Shown here one piece after another: positions 57,575 through 64,000 of a stretch of DNA of 64,000 nucleotides (its first letter is position 1; every line of letters begins with the position of its first letter). The notes beneath the pieces are model-generated. The model had not been told where the DNA came from. It saw nothing but the letters and a program-made list of their open reading frames with translations, and made no database searches. This DNA comes from Aminobacter aganoensis. GTDB taxonomy: Bacteria; Pseudomonadota; Alphaproteobacteria; Rhizobiales; Rhizobiaceae. The stretch lies in contig NZ_JACHOU010000001.1 in assembly GCF_014206975.1 (NCBI RefSeq), positions 434,001 through 498,000 on the forward strand, written 5' to 3'. Position numbers and translations under genes: made by a program.

Positions 57575-58495
57575 CTATCCGCCGTAATAATTCATGACGG
57601 CGTGACGAGCCTCGGCGAAGAACAGCCAGCGTTCGACGGCGAGGCCGAGGGCATAGAGCAGCACCGCCAGCATGGCAGCGATCACCGCAACCGCACCGCC
57701 GCCGGCAACAATGGCCACGATCAGCAACACGATCGGCATCGCACCGCCTGCAAGAATGGCCAGGCGCGACAGCTTGAGCGCGTGCTTGCGGGCGACCTTG
57801 AAGCCCATTTCACGGGTCAGGTAGTTGTCGTTGATATGCGGTCGCTCGAACAGCCTGACCCGGCCGATGTTGCCGAGCCCGGTGGCGCTCTCCGGCGTCG
57901 ACAGGGGAGCAAGGGCCCGCAGGCGTGTCCACCACTGGTGCTTGGCAAGCCACGCCGCCACGACAAACAGGGCGGCGATGACGGCGCACACCGTGCCGCC
58001 GGCGCCGGATGCATATCCCGCGACGGAAGCGAGCAGGAAGCCACCGGCTCCGGCAAACAGCAAGTAGCAAAGCGGTGTAAAGCCGGTATTCCAGGCCTGG
58101 ATCGAGCGCAACGAGGCATAGATCATCGCCGTGCAGTAGACGGTGATCCCGCACATGGCCGCGCCAACCAGGCCGGCGACCGGCTGGTAGCCCCCCTCCA
58201 CGACCGCAAACCACGCTGAGATCGTCAGAGGCACGAATGTCAGGATCGCCATCACGCCTTCGCGCGACAGCCAGCTCGACCACCATTGCGACAGGGCTCG
58301 CCAGGCGCGCTGCGGATTGCCGAGATGCAGCGTCGACGACAGCAGCCCACCGGCTATCATCGCCAACGCAGCCAGATGCGCGACCTTCACCGACAGGCCC
58401 GAAGCGTCGAGCAGTCCTAGCCCCAGAACGGCCGCAAGGCCGTAGCCGAGCCCGGAAAGCGTGGTGAACAGAATGATGGAAGGTGCAGGATGCAT
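57575..58495 (-). CDS. soeC: DmsC/NrfD-type membrane anchor (SoeC-like)
   Basis: 306 residues with eight to nine membrane segments: FTTLSGLGYGLAAVLGLGLL, HLAALAMIAGGLLSSTLHLG, ILTFVPLTISAWFAVVEGGY, TVYCTAMIYASLRSIQAWNT, CYLLFAGAGGFLLASVAGYA. It is the DmsC family that ties a molybdoenzyme to the quinone pool. Four bases after the ferredoxin stop. Named by analogy to SoeC; the quinone specificity is unknown. Confidence 0.85.
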   Translation of the reverse strand: MHPAPSIILFTTLSGLGYGLAAVLGLGLLDASGLSVKVAHLAALAMIAGGLLSSTLHLGNPQRAWRALSQWWSSWLSREGVMAILTFVPLTISAWFAVVEGGYQPVAGLVGAAMCGITVYCTAMIYASLRSIQAWNTGFTPLCYLLFAGAGGFLLASVAGYASGAGGTVCAVIAALFVVAAWLAKHQWWTRLRALAPLSTPESATGLGNIGRVRLFERPHINDNYLTREMGFKVARKHALKLSRLAILAGGAMPIVLLIVAIVAGGGAVAVIAAMLAVLLYALGLAVERWLFFAEARHAVMNYYGG

Positions 58496-58498
58496 ATT

Positions 58499-59266
58499 TC
58501 AGATTCGGTCCAGCATGCCGTCGAGCCAGGCAAAGAAGCCTTTGGCGCCATCGGTGTTCTCGGCAAGCACGGCAGCGCCGGCGCTCGCGGCGAGCGGCTT
58601 GCGCGCCCGCGGCGGCAGATATTTGTTGGTCGGGCGCGTACCCTGTTCCGGCATCAGGTCGAAGCCGCCGCGTTCGGCCACCATGCGCGACACCTCCGAA
58701 CCGGGATCGGCGAGGTCGCCGAAATGGCGGGCATTGGCAGGACATGTGCGCACGCATGACGGCACGCGGTCGACCTCCTTCAGCGTCTCGTTGTAGATGC
58801 GGTCGACGCAGAGCGTGCACTTCTTCATCACGCCTGCGGCAAGGTCCATCTCGCGCGCGCCATAGGCGCAGGACCAGGCGCACAGCCCGCAGCCGATGCA
58901 TTTGCTTTCGTCGACGAGCACGATGCCATCTTCGGCACGCTTGTAGGAAGCACCCGTCGGGCACACCGTGACACACGGAGCGTCCTCGCAATGCAGGCAG
59001 GACTTTGGGAAGTGCACGATGCGGGCTTCGCCGGCCTCGCCGATCACTTGGCCGCCCTCGGGCACCACCTCGAAGGTGTGGATGCGGTTGAGGAAGGTGC
59101 CGGACACATCAGCCCCATACGGGTCCTGGTCCGACAGCGCCGCGCCGTAACCGCCGGTGTTCCATTCCTTGCAACTGATGACACAGGCATGGCAGCCGAC
59201 ACAGACGTCGAGGTCGATGACCAGACCCAGCTTCCTCGGCGTTGGCACTGACGGCAAAAGAGTCAT
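58499..59266 (-). CDS. soeB: Four-cluster ferredoxin subunit (SoeB-like)
   Basis: 255 residues with four 4Fe-4S sites: VCVGCHACVISCKEWN, HCEDAPCVTVCPTGASYKR, KCIGCGLCAWSCAYG and KKCTLCVDRI with VPSCVRTCPANA. It carries electrons from the molybdoenzyme to the membrane anchor. No signal peptide is seen. Start: ATG at 59266 (MTLLPSVPTPRK) behind CAGGAG; the start codon overlaps the soeA stop as ATGA, so the two are translationally coupled. Confidence 0.9.
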   Translation of the reverse strand: MTLLPSVPTPRKLGLVIDLDVCVGCHACVISCKEWNTGGYGAALSDQDPYGADVSGTFLNRIHTFEVVPEGGQVIGEAGEARIVHFPKSCLHCEDAPCVTVCPTGASYKRAEDGIVLVDESKCIGCGLCAWSCAYGAREMDLAAGVMKKCTLCVDRIYNETLKEVDRVPSCVRTCPANARHFGDLADPGSEVSRMVAERGGFDLMPEQGTRPTNKYLPPRARKPLAASAGAAVLAENTDGAKGFFAWLDGMLDRI

Positions 59267-62112
59267 TTCGCCCACTCCTGGCCGTAGCGCAATTCGTCCA
59301 CATGCGGCCGCTCGCCGCCCGGCTGCGCCAGGGCAGAAAAATGCGGTTCGCTGACCTCGGCGCGGTCGGCCTTCTCGATCCGCACCCTGAGGTCGTACCA
59401 GGCTGCCTGGCCGGTAATCGGATCGGAATTCGACCAGCGCATGCCATCGCCTTTCGGCGGCAGAAGTTCATGGATCAAGTGGTTCATCAGGAAGCCTTTT
59501 TTGGCTTCCGGCGCGTCCTTGTCGAGCGCCCAGGCACCCTCCCGCTTGCCGATCGCGTTCCAGGTCCAGATCGTACTGGAGTTGACCGCCTCCATCCGAG
59601 CGGCCTCGACCTTGATGCGTCCGTGATGCGAAATAACCCAGACCCAATCGCCGTCGACAAGTCCGATCTCGTCGCAGATGGCGGCGGGCACGTAGAGCGG
59701 GTTCCGGGTGTGGATCTGCCTCAGCCATGCATTCATCGAGCCCCAGGAGTGATACATCGCCGCCGGCCGCTGGGTGATGGCGTGATAGGGATAGTCCTCG
59801 CGGCTGACGGCGGCCTCCTCGAACGGCCGGTACCAAACCGGCAATGGATCGAAGGCCGCGAGGATGCGCTCGCGATGCGTCTCGGGTGCTACCGGTTCGC
59901 GCAGGCCCTCAGCCGAGAGGCGGAATTTCTGCAGTGTTTCCTGGTAGAGCTGGAAGGTCACCGGCTTCGGCTCGTCGAAGAAGCCCATGCGCACGGCAAA
60001 GTCCTGGTAGGCCTTGTTGGCATGCTTGAAGAACTGCGCTTCGAGCGGAATATGGGCCGAAAAGAACGAGCCGTTCTCGATGTAGCGATCGAGTTGCTCG
60101 GGATTGATTGCCCCTCGCCCGGCCCGGTCGCCATTGCTGCCGCGGAACCCGGCCAGCGGGCCGATGCCGGGCCGCCGCTCGTGGCGCACGATGTAGTCGG
60201 CATAGTCCTTGTAGAGCGCCTTGCCGCGGCTATCGACGAAACCCGGCAGCTTGAGCCGCGAGCCGAGGTCGAGAAGAACGGTCTGGAAGCCGCGCACGTC
60301 GCGGTCGGGCTCGACCACCGGCCAGCGAATCGCATCCTGCACCGCATCCGGCTCGGAGATCGGCCGGTCGAGCAGCGAGATGCAATCGTGGCGTTCGAGA
60401 TAGGTCGTGTCGGGCAGCACGAGGTCGGCATAGGCGACCATCTCGGAGGAATAGGCGTCCGAATAGATGATCTTCGGGATGCGGTACTCGCCGGTCGCAG
60501 GATCCTTGTCCTCCAGCATCTTGATGACGCCGGCCGTGTTCATCGACGAATTCCAGGCCATGTTGGCCATATAGAGAAACATCAGATCGATCGGATAAGG
60601 GTCGCCGGCATGCGCATTGGCGATCACCATGTGCATCAGCCCGTGGGCAGAGATCGGCGCATCCCACGAGAATGCCTTGTCGATGCGCATTGGCCGGCCC
60701 TGCGCATCGATGAGCAGGTCTTCCGGCCCCCTGGGAAAGCCGAGATGCGGGCCCGACAACGGCTTGTTGGAGCCAAAATGCTCGGCCTTGCCGTGCGGCG
60801 TCGGATGCGCCTCGATCGGCTTGGGATAAGGCGGCTCGAAGCGGAAAGCGCCGGGGCAGTCGACCGCACCGATGAGCACCTGCAGCATGTGCAGCGCCCG
60901 CGCCGTCTGGAAGCCATTGGAGTGGGCCGACAGCCCGCGCATGGCATGGAACGACACCGGACGGCCGATAAACGCCTCGTGGCGTTCGCCATTCATGTCG
61001 GTCCAGGGCTGGTCTATGGAAATCGCCTCGTCGAAGGCGACGCGCGCGATCTCGGCGGCAAGGCCACGTATCACCTCGGCCGAAACGCCGGTCTCCCGGG
61101 CAACCGCTTCCGGCGCATATTGCGGATCGAGATATTTTTCGGCGAGCAATTGAAACGAGGGCACGGCATAACGGCCATCCGGCAGCTCGACGCGGCCGGA
61201 AAGGGCTGCCCGCGCTCCCTTGGTGCCCAGCGGCACGACGTGCTCGGTGACCGTCTCGAAGACCTGCGGCTTGCCGTTGTCGTCGCGCACGAAAAGTCCA
61301 TGCTCGGCCGTCCCGGGCGCGTCGACCACCAGCCATGTTGCGTTGGAATAGCGCACGATGTAGTCGACATCGATCTTCCGCGACTTGAGCAGTTCGTGCA
61401 CGACCGCAAGGATCAGCAGGCCGTCGGTGCCGGGGCGGATGCCGATCCAGTTGTCCGCGACGGCGGAATAACCCGTGCGCACCGGATTGACCGAGACAAA
61501 GCGCGCGCCGCGCTTCTTGAGCTTCGAGATGCCAATCTTGATCGGATTGGAATCGTGGTCTTCGGCGACCCCGAACATGACAAACAGCTTGGTTCGGTCC
61601 CAGTCGGGCGCACCGAACTCCCAGAACGCCCCGCCAATGGTCATGATGCCGGCGGCGGCCATGTTGACCGAGCAGAAGCCGCCATGAGCGGCATAGTTGG
61701 GGGTGCCGAACTGCTGCGCCCAGAACCCGGTCAGAGACTGTGATTGGTCGCGGCCTGTGAAGAAGGCCAGCTTCTTCGGATCGTCCTGCCTGACGCCGTC
61801 CAGCCAGCCGGTCGCCAGGGCCAGGGCCTCGTCCCAGGAAATCTCCTTGAATTCGCCGGAACCGCGCGGACCGGTCCTCAGCAGCGGAGCACGCAGCCGC
61901 GCCGGCGCATAATGCTGCATGATGCCGGCCGACCCCTTGGCACACAGCACCCCCCGATTAACCGGATGGTCGCGGTTGCCCTCGATGTAACGGACCTTGC
62001 CGTCCTTCAGATGGACGTCGATGCCGCAACGGCAGGCGCACATGTAGCAGGTGGTCTTGCGGACCTCGTCGGAGACGGGTTCCGAAAGCGCTAGATGCGG
62101 TTCTGATTTCAT
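59263..62112 (-). CDS. soeA: Molybdopterin oxidoreductase catalytic subunit (SoeA-like)
   Basis: 949 residues of the DMSO reductase/CISM family. N-terminal 4Fe-4S site CYMCACRCG (Cys22, Cys25, Cys29) with a fourth Cys57 in GVLCAKG. Mo-bisMGD landmarks are HGGFCSVNMAAAG (likely Cys ligand), MFLYMANMAWNSSMNTAGVI (split), and the C-terminal MNDWAYDLRVRIEKAD-like end. No twin-arginine signal, so the enzyme faces the cytoplasm as SoeA does. The SoeABC type oxidises sulfite to sulfate with quinone; this function is inferred from family layout and not proven. Confidence 0.88.
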   Translation of the reverse strand: MKSEPHLALSEPVSDEVRKTTCYMCACRCGIDVHLKDGKVRYIEGNRDHPVNRGVLCAKGSAGIMQHYAPARLRAPLLRTGPRGSGEFKEISWDEALALATGWLDGVRQDDPKKLAFFTGRDQSQSLTGFWAQQFGTPNYAAHGGFCSVNMAAAGIMTIGGAFWEFGAPDWDRTKLFVMFGVAEDHDSNPIKIGISKLKKRGARFVSVNPVRTGYSAVADNWIGIRPGTDGLLILAVVHELLKSRKIDVDYIVRYSNATWLVVDAPGTAEHGLFVRDDNGKPQVFETVTEHVVPLGTKGARAALSGRVELPDGRYAVPSFQLLAEKYLDPQYAPEAVARETGVSAEVIRGLAAEIARVAFDEAISIDQPWTDMNGERHEAFIGRPVSFHAMRGLSAHSNGFQTARALHMLQVLIGAVDCPGAFRFEPPYPKPIEAHPTPHGKAEHFGSNKPLSGPHLGFPRGPEDLLIDAQGRPMRIDKAFSWDAPISAHGLMHMVIANAHAGDPYPIDLMFLYMANMAWNSSMNTAGVIKMLEDKDPATGEYRIPKIIYSDAYSSEMVAYADLVLPDTTYLERHDCISLLDRPISEPDAVQDAIRWPVVEPDRDVRGFQTVLLDLGSRLKLPGFVDSRGKALYKDYADYIVRHERRPGIGPLAGFRGSNGDRAGRGAINPEQLDRYIENGSFFSAHIPLEAQFFKHANKAYQDFAVRMGFFDEPKPVTFQLYQETLQKFRLSAEGLREPVAPETHRERILAAFDPLPVWYRPFEEAAVSREDYPYHAITQRPAAMYHSWGSMNAWLRQIHTRNPLYVPAAICDEIGLVDGDWVWVISHHGRIKVEAARMEAVNSSTIWTWNAIGKREGAWALDKDAPEAKKGFLMNHLIHELLPPKGDGMRWSNSDPITGQAAWYDLRVRIEKADRAEVSEPHFSALAQPGGERPHVDELRYGQEWAK

Positions 62113-62459
62113 CCGGCGGCCTCCCCTGAAGAAGAGTCCTAGCGAGGCGGTCGCCGAAAGGAAATGCTTGAAAATGGCTCTCTACGGCAAAATTTGTCTA
62201 TTTGCCGATCAGAACTTAGATCGAGCGGCTCATGTTGTGCCGGAAATGAAAAAGCCGGGGAGCCCCCACTCCCCGGCCTTTTCGCAGGCACGTCACCCCA
62301 AAGCTCGATTGACGGCACATTAGCACCGACGTGATCGGTGGCAATTCTTGAGCCCCTCGGTCGAGGGCAAATTCCGGTTTTTGACTGCGGCATGAAGCAA
62401 TTCTGCAACAGAAATGCCGATATCGGGGCAAATGGTACGTATGTTTCCGCCTGGAAGAC
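62113..62459. other. Intergenic region between soeA and the L,D-transpeptidase gene
   Basis: No convincing gene. The stretch contains the soeA leader with the usual A/T-rich promoter region (around 62165-62215) and the strong terminator at 62250-62281. Short ORFs here run through the terminator and are discounted. Confidence 0.8.
62250..62281 (-). terminator. Terminator of the L,D-transpeptidase gene
   Basis: GCCGGGGAG pairs with CTCCCCGGC around a 6-base loop. On the minus strand the stem continues into TTTTTCATTTCC; on the plus strand into CTTTT, so it may work in both directions. Confidence 0.9.
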
Positions 62460-62885
62460 CTAGTTTGTCACCACGATTCTCGTGTTGCCTGCCCCGACTT
62501 CCTTGACCAGGGCATAGAACCTTGCAGCGTTGGATGTCTGCAATCGGACGCAACCGTGCGAGGCCGGCCGGCCGAGTTGCCTGACCGCGCCAGTGCCATG
62601 GATGGCGTAGCCGCCATTGTAGAAGACCGAATAAGGCATCGGTGAATTGTCATATTTCTGCGAGTACCACATGCGATGCAGGCGCTTGGGCCGCCAACTG
62701 CCACGCGGCGTGACATATCCCCTGCGCGCCGTCGAAACCGGCCATCTGTGGATCACCCGTCCGTCCATGCTGACCGTCATGGTCTGGCTCGAGACATTGA
62801 CCCTGGCGACAAGAACATCGGCCAATGCCTGCGCCGGAAATCCGGCAAGGGCCAAAGTAGCGGCCATGAAGAGAGCCTTGTACAT
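62460..62885 (-). CDS. L,D-transpeptidase (YkuD domain)
   Basis: 141 residues with signal peptide MYKALFMAATLALAGFPAQA, so periplasmic. The YkuD catalytic motif is complete: GYAIHGTGAVRQLGRPASHG then CVRLQ, with His96, His110 and Cys112. The protein is only a catalytic domain, without a peptidoglycan-binding module. It would cross-link meso-diaminopimelate residues or attach proteins to peptidoglycan. Start: ATG at 62885 behind GGGGAG; the frame runs much further upstream through 63164 without similarity. Terminator follows the gene. Confidence 0.92.
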   Translation of the reverse strand: MYKALFMAATLALAGFPAQALADVLVARVNVSSQTMTVSMDGRVIHRWPVSTARRGYVTPRGSWRPKRLHRMWYSQKYDNSPMPYSVFYNGGYAIHGTGAVRQLGRPASHGCVRLQTSNAARFYALVKEVGAGNTRIVVTN

Positions 62886-63194
62886 TGTTCGCACACTCCC
62901 CTGTCGGCAGTTTTTTCCCTGCCTGCACCAATAGGGGACCATGAAAAACTCTACGGTTGGTAAATTGAGCGCATAGGATGAGCCCGGCGTCTTCGGTGCC
63001 GACCACAGGTAGCATTTGCGCTTCTTGCCGGCGTTCAGGTGGCCCAAACCAGCTCCCGTCGTCGCCCCTTCTGGCCCAGTTGACTCGCCCATGCATGGGC
63101 ATAGGCTCGCCCGTGCAGCTGGAGCAACGTTCCATCGTGCTCCAGCCGGATAACGTGCGGCCAACAGCGGACCGTCGCCCGGAGGATCTCAAAA
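62886..63194. other. Divergent promoter region, L,D-transpeptidase versus amine oxidase
   Basis: No gene is supported. The region should hold both promoters; only the GGAGG ribosome site at 63181-63185 for the oxidase is clear. A long minus-strand open frame here is an upstream extension of the L,D-transpeptidase frame and lacks a signal. Confidence 0.7.
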
Positions 63195-64000
63195 ATGCAA
63201 TCATCCCAATATTTTAACGGTATGAGCAGGCGCAACCTGCTGTCGTTGATCGGCCTGACGGCGGGCACGGCGGCGATGTACCAGGCCATGACCAGCCTCG
63301 GCCTGGCCGTTGAATCCGGCTACAAGGGACCGGTCAAGCTGGAGGGCGATCCGAAGGGCGCCACCGTGCTCATCCTGGGCGCTGGCCTCGCCGGCATGAC
63401 CGCCGCCCTCGAGCTGCGGCAGGCTGGCTACAAGGTCAAGATCCTCGAATACAACAACAGGTCGGGAGGCCGTAACTGGACGCTGCGCGGCGGCGACAGC
63501 TACACCGAGCTTGGCGGCGCGACGCAGAAATGCGAATTCGACGAAGGCCTCTACATCAACCCCGGCCCGTGGCGCATTCCCTACCACCACAACGGGCTCC
63601 TGGCCTATTGCCGCCGCCTCGGCGTCACGCTCGAGCCGTTTCAGCAGCTCAACCACAATGCCTTCCTGCATTCGTCCAAGGCCTTTGGCGGCAAGCCCCA
63701 GCGCGTGCGCGACATCAAGATCGACTTCCAGGGCCATGTCTCGGAATTGCTGGCCAAGGTCGCCCACACCGGCAAACTCGAAGGCGGCGTCACCAAGGAA
63801 GACCAGGAGATGCTGGTCGAAGCGCTGCGCTCGTGGGGGGCGCTCGACAAGGACTATGCCTACACCAAGAGCGTCGCCAACTCCGAGTTCCGCGGCTTTG
63901 CCAAGGATCCCGGCGGCGGCCTCGGCGCGGCGCCAGTGCCCAGCGACCCGATCGCGCTGACCGACATCCTGAGTTCGGGCCTGTGGGGCAGCCTCGCCAA
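63195..64000 (+). CDS. Tat-exported flavin amine oxidase/L-amino-acid oxidase, truncated by window end
   Basis: Partial gene: 268 codons are visible and the frame is open at the edge. It starts MQSSQYFNGMSRRNLLSLIG, with SRRNLLSLIGLTAG as a twin-arginine signal. The FAD-binding fingerprint VLILGAGLAGMTAALELRQA, then VKILEYNNRSGGRNWTLRGG, matches the flavin monoamine oxidase family. GGAGG sits nine bases before the ATG. It should oxidise an amine or amino acid in the periplasm with peroxide release or electron transfer; the substrate domain is mostly outside the window. Confidence 0.85.
   Translation, partial: MQSSQYFNGMSRRNLLSLIGLTAGTAAMYQAMTSLGLAVESGYKGPVKLEGDPKGATVLILGAGLAGMTAALELRQAGYKVKILEYNNRSGGRNWTLRGGDSYTELGGATQKCEFDEGLYINPGPWRIPYHHNGLLAYCRRLGVTLEPFQQLNHNAFLHSSKAFGGKPQRVRDIKIDFQGHVSELLAKVAHTGKLEGGVTKEDQEMLVEALRSWGALDKDYAYTKSVANSEFRGFAKDPGGGLGAAPVPSDPIALTDILSSGLWGSLA

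Noticed and set aside
59242-61743. 833-codon plus-strand frame opposite soeA
   Set aside because: Antisense to a molybdoenzyme with clear Fe-S and Mo motifs; a GC-rich mirror frame.
62139-62408. 89-codon minus-strand frame in the soeA leader
   Set aside because: It runs straight through a strong terminator hairpin and has no family likeness or ribosome site.

Overview
The window reads as chromosomal DNA of an alphaproteobacterium of the Hyphomicrobiales (Rhizobiales), most likely the Phyllobacteriaceae (Mesorhizobium or Aminobacter type). The grounds are: the rhizobial iron regulator RirA with its C91/C99/C105 cluster; a hemP-hmuSTUV haem uptake operon; the AcpXL/LpxXL machinery for the very-long-chain acyl group of rhizobial lipid A; an F1-ATPase zeta inhibitor; an alphaproteobacterial PutA without a ribbon-helix-helix domain; and heptamer intergenic repeats of the TATTCGC/TACTCGC type. 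Composition is GC-rich throughout. I saw no rRNA, tRNA, CRISPR array, insertion sequence or integrase, so this looks like ordinary chromosome rather than an island.

Layout. 0-5 kb: membrane histidine kinase, cobT (cobalamin lower ligand), DUF1289 protein, membrane aspartic protease, dusA. 5-10.4 kb, minus strand: a surface-signalled haem system (ECF sigma, FecR, STN-type TonB receptor, haem oxygenase, DUF454 protein). 10.5-19 kb: lldD, a frame-disrupted VOC gene, a form II coxSLM operon with hairpin repeats in both spacers, a FAH-family hydrolase, a MaoC-like protein and a HerA-like ATPase. 19-24.4 kb: phasin-like protein, DUF445 protein, GNAT acetyltransferase, rirA with an Irr-type operator, a small hydrolase, an HpcH/HpaI aldolase and the zeta inhibitor. 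24.6-33 kb: purC-purS-(coiled-coil ORF)-purQ-(lipoprotein)-(Pr6Pr)-purL-bolA-(methyltransferase)-(basic ORF)-grxD, then an MFS exporter. 33-39.4 kb, minus: ttcA, a VOC protein, then hmuV-U-T-S and hemP. 39.6-43.1 kb, plus: TonB haem receptor, two unknown small proteins, an IsdG/HmuQ-type haem monooxygenase and a VOC protein. 43-52.5 kb: putA and divergent putR, a di-haem peroxidase with a FixH-like partner, gabD, an AEC transporter and a histidine-phosphatase-like protein. 52.7-57.6 kb: acpXL-fabF2XL-fabF1XL-adhXL-lpxXL. 57.6-62.1 kb, minus: a cytoplasmic molybdoenzyme/ferredoxin/NrfD-DmsC complex resembling SoeABC. 62.4-64 kb: L,D-transpeptidase and a Tat-exported flavin amine oxidase cut by the window edge.

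How the genes work together. Iron and haem dominate: two outer-membrane haem receptor systems, one periplasmic/inner-membrane ABC importer, three different haem-processing proteins (haem oxygenase, HmuS, HmuQ type) and RirA lie within 37 kb, with candidate Irr and RirA sites at rirA and at the divergent hmu promoter. The pur cluster and the lipid A cluster are the other coherent pathways. In the lipid A cluster one ketosynthase has no cysteine at all and the usual dedicated dehydratase gene (fabZXL) is absent. I found no wholly unknown multi-gene system; the best leads are the cysteine-free ketosynthase partner, the two unknown proteins in the haem operon, the His-to-Asn phosphatase relative and the hairpin repeats in the cox operon.
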